The notes under the pieces are model-generated. The model was given only the letters and a program-made list of their open reading frames with translations, did not search any database and was not told the DNA's origin. Positions 33,377-43,420 of a stretch of DNA of 64,000 nucleotides are shown here, one piece after another. Location of the stretch: assembly GCF_932276165.1 (NCBI RefSeq), contig NC_064007.1:6768001-6832000 (forward strand). The letters run 5' to 3'. The position numbers and the translations under genes were made by a program. Position 1 is the stretch's first letter, and each line of letters begins with the position of its first letter. Source of the DNA: Plutella xylostella (Eukaryota > Arthropoda > Insecta > Lepidoptera > Plutellidae).

Positions 33377-34305
33377 ATTAATAATAATAATAATAAACTT
33401 TTTATTTCAGCAAAAGCCATATTTTGTTAGTAACAATTAAACTTAACCTATGTTAGTGTAATAAAAAGACAATCTTAGGACTACATAAACAAAAAATATT
33501 AGATATTAATATTTACAAGCTTATATAAAAGTATTTACAATTTCCCAAATACCCTATTCACCCAATGCTTCAATATGCTACCATCCGTTCTTCCTGCAAT
33601 GACCTCCAGCATGCCGTTGGTGCTGGCGCGCACCCTGTACATGAGCGACGCTACCTTTTTGCGCATAATTGCATGGAAGCCATCAGTATGTGCTTCCGCA
33701 AACATACCGGATGCACTGCAGTGGCGAGGCAGCCCCAACAACATCCTAAAGGCATTGTTATATTGAACTCGCAGAGCGCTGAGAGCCTTTTGCGTATATT
33801 TGACCCACAGGCTGCCCGTGTAAAAACATTGACAATAGGATTTAAAAAGTGTAATTTTTACTTCACGTGAGCATCGAGCAAACCTGCGGGCCAACATATT
33901 CGCGCGGGCTGCCAGCGCCCTGCGCTCCCGTTCAATATCATCATCATCATGCAGGTCTTCATTGACAATATGCCCCAGGTACTTAAAGCTAGATACCCTT
34001 TTCAACGGCTGACCATACAATTTTATGGGTATATTGAATGCAGTAGCCTTATTTCTAGTTTTAAAAACCATAAGCTCGCTTTTTTTAACATTATATAATA
34101 GGCCATGCGTAAGAGCATACCTCTCACAAATGTTCAGTAGCCTGCTCAGTCCGTTGATTGAAGGGCTCAGCAGAACCATGTCATCTGCGTAACTGATGTT
34201 ATTCATGCTCTTACCATCCACATAACATCCTGCATGTGTTCTGCTGAGCTCATCAATCAGGCTGTCAACATAAACATTGAACAGTAAAGGGGAAGATAAC
34301 CACAA
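33377..34305 (-). pseudogene. LINE reverse transcriptase fragment, antisense to gene C
   Basis: Frame 34305-33535 encodes the RT catalytic box (ISYADDMVLLSPS) and the thumb and C-terminal region (FKYLGHIVNED, RCSREVKITLFKSYC, FRMLLGLPRHCSASGMF). The 5' part of RT and the endonuclease are absent. The (TTA)n tail on the minus strand begins at the very stop codon of gene C, and on the plus strand gives AATAAA at about 33395. Clade not assigned. Confidence 0.75.
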
Positions 34306-34616
34306 TTATACCTACATAGATACTCGTATTCGATTTTTTTTTTTTTTAATTAAGATTAAAACTAGAATAAATAAAATTGTAATACTTACTTATGTATCTA
34401 CGAGTATTTACCAAAAGTCATACCTATACCTAAAAATATTATTATTACGTTTGTACCTATATGTAGTAATACTAGTACCTATAACGCATTAACCTCTCTG
34501 TGTATTTTTCTAAATTGTTAACGACTGTGTAGCATTAATACTAACCTTAGTGGTTAAAATATGCTAGTAAAATGTATTATAAAACTAAGATTTGTTATGA
34601 TAAATAAAAAAAAAAA
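34306..34616. other. AT-rich junction between the two arrays
   Basis: No gene or recognisable repeat. Contains poly-T and poly-A runs. It lies between the antisense LINE and the inverted first exon, so it holds or borders the breakpoint between plus and minus arrays. Confidence 0.4.
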
Positions 34617-34674
34617 AAGATATCTACCCAATTGTACTCTACCATACTTAACTACCGTAAATAATAAAGCTTAC

Positions 34675-34711
34675 CATAGTAAAATAGCACAGTCATAAAT
34701 AGTAACTTCAT
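34675..34711 (-). pseudogene. Orphan first exon of a serine protease (D')
   Basis: 37 nt encoding MKLLFMTVLFYYG with the usual donor (G|GTAAGC), the same length and phase as exon 1 of genes B and C. No exon 2 to 7 follows in the direction of transcription (below 34.6 kb), where the sequence turns into AT-rich DNA and the antisense LINE. It is a decapitated gene start. Confidence 0.75.
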
Positions 34712-34793
34712 ACTGAAAACCATCACTTTCCTGTTTATTACCTGTCAAAAAGTAAGTAAAAATTGCGATGGCCAAGCCATGGCCATCGCAATT
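34712..34793 (-). promoter_or_regulatory. Promoter of orphan exon D'
   Basis: Minus-strand initiator TCAGT at 34716-34712, AATAAA at 34739-34734 and the palindrome arms at 34761-34774 and 34780-34793. Same order and spacing as genes B and C. Confidence 0.5.
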
Positions 34794-34811
34794 TTATTTA
34801 TTGTAGCTTTT

Positions 34812-35036
34812 TTACTTGTCTACGGCGAAGCAATGAGGACGGATATATAACAGTACAAGGTGTTGCAATAGTGGTAAATAATTATAGTAAAGGTGAAAAT
34901 CTACGACTCTTTGTATCTTGTCTATCCTTTTTAACACACTGCATTGCATGTCATACGCTACGTAAGTTCCTATGTATTGTACATACTGACCTGACATAGA
35001 TACAGCGTCGAATGCGCCAGTAAAGTGACACTCCAT
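34812..35036 (-). other. 74-codon ORF upstream of D' exon 1
   Basis: Frame beginning MECHFTGAFDAVSMSG and including VVDFHLYYNYLPLLQHL, on the same strand as and about 100 bp before the first exon. Homologous sequence precedes genes B and C, but there it carries stops and a deletion. Could be chance or a fragment of an older gene; no function assigned. Confidence 0.25.
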
Positions 35037-35151
35037 CTTGTTCTTATATTGTTAATCTAAGGTATGTATTTTATATTATAATATACTTAAGTACCTAGTT
35101 ACTGAACAATGTTTTTTACAACACCGCCGTGTAATTTTTTTAAGGTAAATG

Positions 35152-35656
35152 TGTGAGCCCCTTCGACACGACTCACAACTAACACGAATGCCGGGTGGTA
35201 CGAATTCAAAGAAAACACCAGTATTAATTTTCACTATTCACCTCGAGTGTCTCTGGAGTTGTTCACTGTTCGAGCTTTCTATTAGAACTGAACTGTTCGA
35301 CTGTTACTATTAAACTGAACTTAATATGCGCCGGACACCTCGCTTTATATAGGCCGGCGAGCAATCTTCCCGAAAGTTCCAGAGATACTCGGGGTCACAC
35401 TATTTATTATTATTATTACTAAGTAGGTAGAACAATCTATACTTATCTACTAACTATAAGTACTTAACTTAGCATCTAGAAAGTTCGCGGACGTTGTGGA
35501 ACATTCCCTAACTATTGTTCTAGAAGCTTCCAGACTATTGTAGATCTATTGAATCCATACTAATCCTTCTAGAACTTTATCGAAACTACTGGAAAGTGAT
35601 AGAATGTTCCAGAACCTTCGCGAGTTATCTATTCTATCTATCGATTGTCGCGAACA
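35152..35656 (-). repeat. 3' LTR of BEL element 2
   Basis: 505-bp copy of 38191-38695 with no difference noticed. The Gag frame runs about 23 bp into it. Confidence 0.9.
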
Positions 35657-38117
35657 TTACTCCCGCCGCAGCTCTTGTAGCTGAACTATCCAGGTCGCGA
35701 CATCTTCGTCGATGGGCAGCTCCTCGGTCATCTCCATGGTAGGCGCCCGCAGGATTCATGACGTCTCCTTGCTGCTGAGAATCTCGCACATACTTCTCCA
35801 TCCATCGTGCCCAATACTTGTCCGTTAATCTCTTGTCTATGAGATCCAGTCTTCTAACTGCCAAGTCACACTTGCTGTTGGACACTACTTTCCGCAGCAG
35901 TTCGGTCTCTCCCGCCGGTATACCCTTGAGTTTGTCCGCCAGAAACGGCAGCGCATACCGATCTATCTCACTATCTGTCGGACTATCGAATTCTGTAGGG
36001 AGATGAACCGTTTTTATGGCACTCACACTCATCCTACGATTCTCTAGACTACGATCTTTGGTCGTGTCTATAGACGGTGTGGGTGCTTCGATGACTTCAG
36101 CTAGGGGTGGCAGTGTTGGCCCCTCACTTTCAGCACTGACTGGCTCACTTGTCGATGTGACACTGTTTACTGGAGCCACTCTATTTCCCTGCAGCGGTTT
36201 GTTCCGCTGTGGCTCCCGCCGGTTTTCACCGGCGACGACTACTTCCGCAAGTTCAGGCGTAACTCTGCTTGCGACGACGTTTTTTACAGGTTCAGGCGGG
36301 AGAAGGCAGGGCAAGATTTCCACCACAGGTTGGCTGACAATGACTTCTTTCGATTCAGAGTCAAAGGATAAATCTCCTGACACATGGTTCACTTTTTCTG
36401 TGGTCGCCTTTACTCGCACTGTGTTAACTTGCGATGTTACTCTGTGTGTAGTCTTTACTGTGTCCGTGTGTAACATTGGGTGATGTGATGATTGGCACCC
36501 ATTTTTATGACATGGCTTAAACTTGCATACGTGGCCGAACCGTCGAACTTTAAGACAGCGGAAGCAAAGTTTATGTGCTTTGGCCAGCTCCCATCTTGCC
36601 TGTACGCTGGCTTTCTTCATCATGTAGCAATCGCTGGTACTATGCTCATGGTTACAGACCGGACACGAAGTGGGGACTGTGGAAGCCATCGATATTTCTG
36701 TGACATGATGATCACTTCCGTGTTTATTTCTCAACCTGGGCTCCCGCCGGTCTTCAGCAGTAACAATTTCAGCTAAAGCAAATTCACCAACTTCACTCGA
36801 TACAACTTTGAAGAAGTTGGTTAACGTGATGAGGTTCGGCTGGTCTTTTGGTTGTTCGTGGTTAAATCTGTAGTATTCAAACTGTAAAGCAGACGGCATC
36901 TTTTCAACGACTGCCCGCACGACTTCCGCGTTATACAAATGATGGGGCTTCTCAAGTGCTCGTATAGTTGCCGTCACGTTCATAATTTTCGAGGCGAACA
37001 CGCAGATATCACTTGGATTTGCAGATAATTTCGGTAAACTACGCAACTTATTTAATTCTGCCATGGCGATTGCTTCTGAACGACCGAATCTAAGTTCTAA
37101 AAGCTCCATGACTTCACGCGCAGTTGTTGCTCCAACAAAGAGACAATGCACTGCCTCTTTAGCAAGACCTCGCAAACTTCTTCGCAATCTTGCCAGGTTC
37201 TCCTGTTCACTGAGGTGTGGCTCAGATTCCTCAAAGGCTCTTTTAAATGGCAACCAATCTGTTGATGAACCATTAAAGTATGGCAGTTCCACTATTCTTG
37301 AACTGGCAGGCTGCATGTAACGTGCAACAGCAGAGCCTATGGCAGCAGCGAGCTCCTCATAGTCGTGCTTCACCACAATAGGTTCACTAGCCGTCACGCT
37401 AGTGGGCATCTGTTGCGCATGATATGCGCTTCTTTGTTCTTCAAGCATGGCTGCTCGTGCAGCATGGCATCGTGGTCCCGCAGGTTCAGGCAGGACTTGG
37501 CACGCGACGACGTCTTGCGGTGAGTGTGCGGGTGTACTTCTCCGCACCCACTCGGATGTGCGCGCCACTTTGATGTTTTCATCCTCTTCTTGCTTCTGCT
37601 CCTCTTCCGAGTCCTCCTCTAGCACGGCGACTTTGGCTGCAGCCAATTCGACATCAAACATAGCTGCCTCAGCTTTAGCTATTGCCGCCTCTTTTCGTCG
37701 CTCGAGAAGTTCCAATCGAGCTTGGGCCAATTCTCTTCGCCGTGCACGAGAAGCAGTGGAGCGCGACGAACATGGAAGACATGATCTTCCCTGATTTGTC
37801 GATGTTGACTCGACACTATCTATTGCAGCGCTGACTGCGGCGGCGGGGGCAACGGCAGTTGTGACACCGGCAATGACTATAGAACAGGGTGGCAACAATG
37901 GAGGGTGCAGCGTCTCCGTCGTCGGCTCTGACGGCGGTTGTGGACCTGGTGTACCTCCTGTGGTTGCACCCAATGCCGATGCATACTCCGTTGCATCTGC
38001 AGACCTCGTCGTGGAGACGGCAGATTTCTCGTCCGTAGTCCTCTTCACTGCGTACGACTTCTGAGACCTCGTTACAGGCATCTTCTTTTCTTCCAATCCG
38101 GATGCACGAATGACCAT
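35634..38117 (-). CDS. BEL Gag-like polyprotein, uninterrupted 827 codons
   Basis: Open without a stop from 38117 to 35634; the likely start is MPVTRSQK at 38081. Residues about 120-180 form a charged coiled coil rich in Ala, Glu and Arg. Residues about 278-445 are the DUF1759-type Gag domain (LPYFNGSSTDWLPFKRAF, ARLRRSLRGLAKEAVH). Residues about 485-550 hold zinc-knuckle cysteines (CPVCNHEHSTSDCYMM, CFRCLKVRRFGHVC). There is no aspartic protease motif. The C-terminus (KYWARWMEKYV) resembles the end of a BEL pol protein joined by deletion, then enters the LTR. Being intact, it may still make particles, but copying would need enzymes from another element. Confidence 0.85.
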   Translation of the reverse strand: MVIRASGLEEKKMPVTRSQKSYAVKRTTDEKSAVSTTRSADATEYASALGATTGGTPGPQPPSEPTTETLHPPLLPPCSIVIAGVTTAVAPAAAVSAAIDSVESTSTNQGRSCLPCSSRSTASRARRRELAQARLELLERRKEAAIAKAEAAMFDVELAAAKVAVLEEDSEEEQKQEEDENIKVARTSEWVRRSTPAHSPQDVVACQVLPEPAGPRCHAARAAMLEEQRSAYHAQQMPTSVTASEPIVVKHDYEELAAAIGSAVARYMQPASSRIVELPYFNGSSTDWLPFKRAFEESEPHLSEQENLARLRRSLRGLAKEAVHCLFVGATTAREVMELLELRFGRSEAIAMAELNKLRSLPKLSANPSDICVFASKIMNVTATIRALEKPHHLYNAEVVRAVVEKMPSALQFEYYRFNHEQPKDQPNLITLTNFFKVVSSEVGEFALAEIVTAEDRREPRLRNKHGSDHHVTEISMASTVPTSCPVCNHEHSTSDCYMMKKASVQARWELAKAHKLCFRCLKVRRFGHVCKFKPCHKNGCQSSHHPMLHTDTVKTTHRVTSQVNTVRVKATTEKVNHVSGDLSFDSESKEVIVSQPVVEILPCLLPPEPVKNVVASRVTPELAEVVVAGENRREPQRNKPLQGNRVAPVNSVTSTSEPVSAESEGPTLPPLAEVIEAPTPSIDTTKDRSLENRRMSVSAIKTVHLPTEFDSPTDSEIDRYALPFLADKLKGIPAGETELLRKVVSNSKCDLAVRRLDLIDKRLTDKYWARWMEKYVRDSQQQGDVMNPAGAYHGDDRGAAHRRRCRDLDSSATRAAAGVMFATIDR

Positions 38118-38190
38118 ACATGTAAGGTCACTTCACGAACAAATACGAATGCCGGCTCAACTATAACTATCCGGCTCGAAGGACCATGAA

Positions 38191-38695
38191 TGTGAGCCCC
38201 TTCGACACGACTCACAACTAACACGAATGCCGGGTGGTACGAATTCAAAGAAAACACCAGTATTAATTTTCACTATTCACCTCGAGTGTCTCTGGAGTTG
38301 TTCACTGTTCGAGCTTTCTATTAGAACTGAACTGTTCGACTGTTACTATTAAACTGAACTTAATATGCGCCGGACACCTCGCTTTATATAGGCCGGCGAG
38401 CAATCTTCCCGAAAGTTCCAGAGATACTCGGGGTCACACTATTTATTATTATTATTACTAAGTAGGTAGAACAATCTATACTTATCTACTAACTATAAGT
38501 ACTTAACTTAGCATCTAGAAAGTTCGCGGACGTTGTGGAACATTCCCTAACTATTGTTCTAGAAGCTTCCAGACTATTGTAGATCTATTGAATCCATACT
38601 AATCCTTCTAGAACTTTATCGAAACTACTGGAAAGTGATAGAATGTTCCAGAACCTTCGCGAGTTATCTATTCTATCTATCGATTGTCGCGAACA
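38191..38695 (-). repeat. 5' LTR of BEL element 2
   Basis: 505 bp, TGTGAGCCCC to GTCGCGAACA. Contains a TATA-like TTTATATAGG stretch near 38391 (plus), but the promoter on the minus strand was not located. Confidence 0.88.
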
Positions 38696-39379
38696 AGATG
38701 TAGCTATTAATTTTACGCTAGGTACCTTTAGTTTTGCAAGAGAACTCTAGGGCACAACAAACATTTTCTACATACGTCTTTTTAATAAACTTTATACGTA
38801 CCTACATAGTTTTAATGTACCAAATGGGGCCAAGGAAAGATAAATAAAAAATCATAAGTTGTTAAAAATACATTTACTTAATTTAATAAAAGACAAAATT
38901 TCGAAGTCATCAACATCATTAAATTAAACTACCTAACAAAAGCTACACGGAATGAGTCTGTGTCACCCCTCTTCAGGTAACTACATAATCTACATATACC
39001 ACTCCGGCAACATCCTATATGTATAATAGGAAAAAAACCATATGAACGGAAATGAAAAACTTTCTTTAGTACCTATAATGCCACTTTTTTAAATATAAAT
39101 TTATAAAAATTATGTTAAATTACAAAACTTTAAATTATTTAAATGAAACTGTTTTCAAGAGGATGGACACAAATCTATGGAAGCTGGGACCAGCACCAAT
39201 AGAAATGAGTGATACGCCGTTGAAAAGGTTTTTTTTTTTGCAGAATATGAATAAGAGAAGCGACTCCTGATTTACTGTCCAATTAGAATTATCATACCTT
39301 GAAAGTGTTTATATTTTATTTCTGTAATTTTCATGTTTTTGTTATTTTTTGACATTCATTTTTTAATTTTTATTATTAC
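38696..39379 (-). other. Gene D to D' spacer
   Basis: Read on the minus strand it matches the spacers after genes A and B (for example AAAAAGTGGC near 39085) and, more closely, 62010-62370 after gene E. No gene. Confidence 0.55.
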
Positions 39380-39812
39380 AAATGATCATCCTAACCTACG
39401 GCGCTCAGACTTGGTCTTTGACGGAACATCAGAAGTCTAGGCTGAAGGTTTGCCAACGAGCGATGGAGCGTAGCATACTGGGTGTGACCAGGCTAGACCG
39501 CGTCAGAAACACCACACTGCGCTCCGCCACTCGCATAAAAGACGTAGGTGCACAGACCGCTAAGCTGAAGTGGGCCTGGGCAGGCCACGTCATGCGAATG
39601 CACCCGGACCGGTGGGCAAAAATTATAACCGAGTGGGTGCCGAGCGACGGACGCAGGCGCCCAGGTAGACCTAGGCGGCGATGGCGGGACGACCTGGACA
39701 GATTTTTGCCGGATTGGCGTCAGGTGGTCGACAATAGAGACGTGTGGAGTGAACATGGGGAGGCCTTTGCCCAGCAGTGGGACACTGAAATGGCTAAATA
39801 AAAAAAAAAAAT
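39380..39812 (+). mobile_element. 5'-truncated RTE LINE with poly-A and target duplication
   Basis: An open frame of 139 codons (39382-39801) encodes the C-terminus of an RTE-clade ORF: YGAQTWSLTEHQKSRLKV, LKWAWAGHVMRMHPDRW, GRRRPGRPRRRWRDDL, ending AQQWDTEMAK, then a run of A. AAATGATCAT flanks both sides. The spacer of gene E (62372-62400) shows the empty site. It lacks endonuclease and RT core, so it is dead on arrival. Confidence 0.85.
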
Positions 39813-39956
39813 GATCATTATTCATTTTAATATTATTATATTTTATTATATCAATAAATAAAACCTGTTGAAAGTAATATCTCCCATTTTTAAAATACGT
39901 GTTCGATGTGTGACTCATCTTTATTGGACGTAGGTCCCAAAACGCCCATCCTCTTT

Positions 39957-41100
39957 TTACACTAAAACTATCATCTTACTTAAAAAAATAATCAGATTTC
40001 GGAAAACAATATCCAAATTAATTGACGTTGCGAAGGCGAGTAGCATCAGACTGGTGACGTCAGCTGCCACGGCGTTGTTGTGACTGTTCTTGTGCACAGC
40101 CACAACCTGGTTTTGACTTACCTGGAAAGTTTAAAATTATAATGTAAATCGAGGGTATCATCTTCCTACTGTACTTACCTACCTAATTTCATCAAATTTG
40201 CTCACCATACTGAGGTCTTGTTCGTCATAAAGAAATGTTAAGAGAAGAAACTATTTAAGGGGGGCATTCTCAGCCGTGGGGTGCAAGGGAGCAGTACAGC
40301 AAGGCACCGGCCCAAGGTTTTATTCTATTTCTATATTTCATTATACTACTTACAGTGTTGTTGATCCAGTCGATATAGCTAGAGACGCGCATGAACACAT
40401 GAGGGTAGAAGGAATCGTCGCATGTCATAATAAACGCGGCCACCCCCACCACCACCCCGTTGTACACCAGGGGACCACCTGAGTCACCCATACAAACACC
40501 AGCTCCTGTGAAGGGACAAACTCTTATTGTTAGAGGAGCTATGGCGGCTTGACGAGTCTGGAAAATACCCAACATGTGTGGACACAAACTTTCTCACAAA
40601 CACTCATGAATCTTGTGACTTCGAAGCGGGTCGGTTTTTCATGAAACTTCAAACGCACTCGATAAAACTCGTCAAACGTACCTCCAACATCAAGCAGCGC
40701 CGCGCAGAGCATGGAGTCTACGGCCGGAGCCCCCCACCGCGCGGCGCAGGTGTCTCGGTCCACCGTGCGCAGCCCCACGTGCCGCAGCCCGAGGGAGGTT
40801 GATTTGCTGCATTTCATCTACGGGGTATTACAGTAGTGGTATAGGAAGTCGACAGAAATGACTCAGGGGCTCATTGGGGTATCATGCCAAACATGGGGTT
40901 TATAACATCCATTTATTATCAAATAAGATCCGCAAGGTGAAGTGTTAGATACTCACATCAGTCTGTCCCCACCCGACAGCTACCACAGACGCGTTGTCCG
41001 GGACCACATACCCCCTCGGGGGGATGGCGGCTGGCTGCACCGAGCTGCTCCGGTAGTTGCTTATACTGGTCGGCAGCACCAACACTGCCACGTCGTTGTC
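39957..41100 (-). pseudogene. S1 serine protease gene D (5'-truncated)
   Basis: Exons on the minus strand: 41100-40957 (second half of the Asp exon, from DNDVAVL to VGWGQTD), 40817-40682 (MKCSKSTSLGLRHVG to AALLDVG), 40505-40354 (CMGDSGGP to WINNT) and 40121-39957 (tail). Upstream of DNDVAVL at 41100 the sequence leaves the family and becomes Cys-rich (SQCCFCCSGRFGELGQ); no His, propeptide or signal exon is found further out. The tail has a 4-nt insertion after ATSI relative to gene E, which shifts the frame and gives a different 54-residue ending (NLDIVFRNLIIFLS). The catalytic Asp and Ser remain, the His is lost. Probably a pseudogene. Confidence 0.8.
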
Positions 41101-41167
41101 GAAGAAATAGTGACTCTGTCCAAGTTCTCCGAATCTTCCAGAGCAACAAAAGCAACATTGCGAGCAT

Positions 41168-42234
41168 GCCTATAGCAGTTCTGAAGTCTGATGTTTGCTT
41201 TAAGGGGATTACGAAACCTAAAATGCTAAAGTCGGTTTGATATACTTGATTAGATTGGAAAAACGGTAGCTTCTATCACTTTGAGAAAAATATATATTGT
41301 AGCAGAGGGTATACTCAACATGTTAGTTGCTTAGAAATTGGTGCAGGATTATAATAAGTATGTTAAAAAAAATTGCAAACAAACCATGTCTTTTGCCATT
41401 TTTCGACTTATTATGAAAAAACCCTCGAAATCAGAGGGCCCATTTTCATGGAATCTTATATGTATGTGTAGGTAATTAAATTCTTAACAAAGTTACCTTA
41501 AAGAGTTGGATTTAATGGACCAGAAGTCAACTTTTTTTACAAAAAACTAATAAATTCCGGTTTAAAAATGATGACGCCGTGACAGATTTCAGATTTCTTC
41601 AGTCGTCGCCCTGGTGGCGGCCTGTTAGGAGCGATACCCACGCCATTTTATTTTTAATCAAATATTTCACAAAAACTGATTAAATCAACAAATGATGACT
41701 GCAAATATTATAATACATATGCATTTGCTATGAAAAGTTAATTTTCTAAACATTTTAGATGGAGAAAAGCCGAAAATTCTTAGAAAACATTTCGCCTTTT
41801 CGATTTGTTTACATTTTTTACTATAGAGTTACAGATGCATAGATAAAGGTAAACATTATACATAATGACACTTATTAAATTCTCCGAATAAGAACTATAC
41901 GGTCAATACAGTATGCCAAAGCGCGAGCCTGTTTATATTCTGAGGGGTAATAATTTAACTTTATTTTATTTTAATTAACGGTTGTGTATGCTAGGTAAGC
42001 TACACAATATACAGGGTGTTGAAAATTAAGTTCTCAATTTGTATTATTTGAAACCAAAAACCGTAATTTTTTATAATATATATTTTAAGATGTGGTAGTC
42101 TGTACACTAAAGGGTGTTCAAAAGTATAAGTACTTTTAAAAATTGAAGAACTAAAATGTACATATTTTTTTAAATCTATGAAGGTATTTAACAAGCTTTG
42201 CAAAAAAAGCGGTTAAGTGCGACTTTATCTACAT
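41168..42234. other. No gene recognised
   Basis: AT-rich, no convincing frame or repeat ends except ACAGGGTGTTG near 42012, a motif seen at the ends of several local repeats. Confidence 0.4.
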
Positions 42235-42510
42235 ATATACACACATACATACACTCTCACGCCTTGTACTAATGTACTCCCTTGCGGGGTAGGCAGAGGT
42301 GCATTGCTGCACCCACTTTTCGCCAGTGTTGTTTAAATCCCAATGTAATAGGGGGCGGGCCTATTGCCATTTTACGGGCACATCCAAGACCCGAGAACAA
42401 ATATCTGTGTTTAAACAAAGATCTGGTCCAGCCGGGAATCGAATCCGGGAACTTCGGCTCAGTAGTCAGGGTCAATAACTACTACGCAATACGGTCGTCT
42501 AGTATTAAAA
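42235..42510 (-). mobile_element. tRNA-derived SINE, minus strand
   Basis: Complete family member: the complement of its B-box (GGAATCGAATCC) is near 42436, with body blocks AGGGGGCGGGCCTATTGCC and CTTGCGGGGTAGGCAGAGG, as in the copies at 45110 and 63874. The A-box is degenerate. Confidence 0.75.
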
Positions 42511-42829
42511 AAAACTCATAAAAAATATGTATTTAACACAGCTTTTGAACTCCTGAAGGAAATAGAGGGGTGTTATAAGTTTAAAGGAAGGGCTGAACCA
42601 GTTTTTTTTTATTAGGGTTATAGGTAATGTACCAATATTTTTTATTATTTTTTCAAATATGTAAATGTCATACCATTATTGAATTGCCATAAAATTACAT
42701 ATAGTTATAGTTATAGAAATGGGCAGGGAAACCAGTGCCCATTCGCCACTGCAACCTAAAAGATCTATTGTGACTCCCCTTGCCAGGTCAAATCTCACTC
42801 TACAGGTCCAGGTAAACCTGATATTACCT

Positions 42830-43093
42830 ATATAGGATGTTGCAAAAAGATTATACTATGCCAACAGGCGGTGACTCAGGGAATTATTCTGAACAACTTT
42901 TGTTCTACTAGTTTTGGAAATTCTCGAAAAATAAATTCGGTCTTTATAGTAAAAAGTCACGTGATCGAATAAGTTTCTTTGTAAAAGGTTTTATTTTGTG
43001 AATTTTCAAAATTGTTGAAGAAAAGTGGATCAGAATGACCCCTAAATCCACTTTTGGCTTAGCTTTATACCCATTTTGCAACACCTTGTATAT
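42830..43093. mobile_element. MITE with ATATA..GGNTGTTGCAAAA ends
   Basis: Left end TATATAGGATGTTGCAAAA; the right end complement is ATATACAAGGTGTTGCAAAA. About 264 bp, with GGTGACTCAGGGAATTATTC inside, shared with the 11290 and 28345 spacer blocks. Non-coding; superfamily unassigned. Confidence 0.6.
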
Positions 43094-43420
43094 CGTCAGC
43101 GTCACCTCAGATCGTAATCATCGTAACTCCTCGTGACCAACTTTAAGAGGAGACACATATACTGTTTTATTTGTAGTTCTAGTTAACATACTACCTACCT
43201 AAAGTTTTTTTTTTAACTAGCCTAAAAAGGATTTGTTTAGACAGTCTATCTTCCTGTTCAACCGCAGCCTGAGTGCCAGTGAGTTTCTCAATGACTGAAA
43301 GGAGGCCACATTAGTGCTCCTAAATAAATAAAGCAGGCCTGTAGATTATCTTTCCGTTGACCGACACATCTAACTGCTGTAAGAGCCTGACAAGCTCTTC
43401 GAACGAGTCATACCTCTGTA

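Larger units (their letters stand above)
35152..38695 (-). mobile_element. BEL/Pao element, gag-only, apparently identical LTRs
   Basis: Two 505-bp LTRs (35152-35656, 38191-38695) look identical by eye, start TGTGAGCCCC and end TGTCGCGAACA. The internal 2.5 kb encode a single open frame for Gag with no RT, RNase H or integrase. A primer-binding-like site (GGCTCGAAGGACCA) lies next to the 5' LTR. Flanks AAATG and AGATG differ at one base and match a single site (TAAACGTAGC) in the gene A spacer, so a 5-bp duplication is likely. A recent, non-autonomous insertion. Confidence 0.9.

Noticed and set aside
34675..41100. Gene D and exon D' as one gene
   Set aside because: On the minus strand exon 1 lies downstream of the other D exons, so it must belong to another copy.
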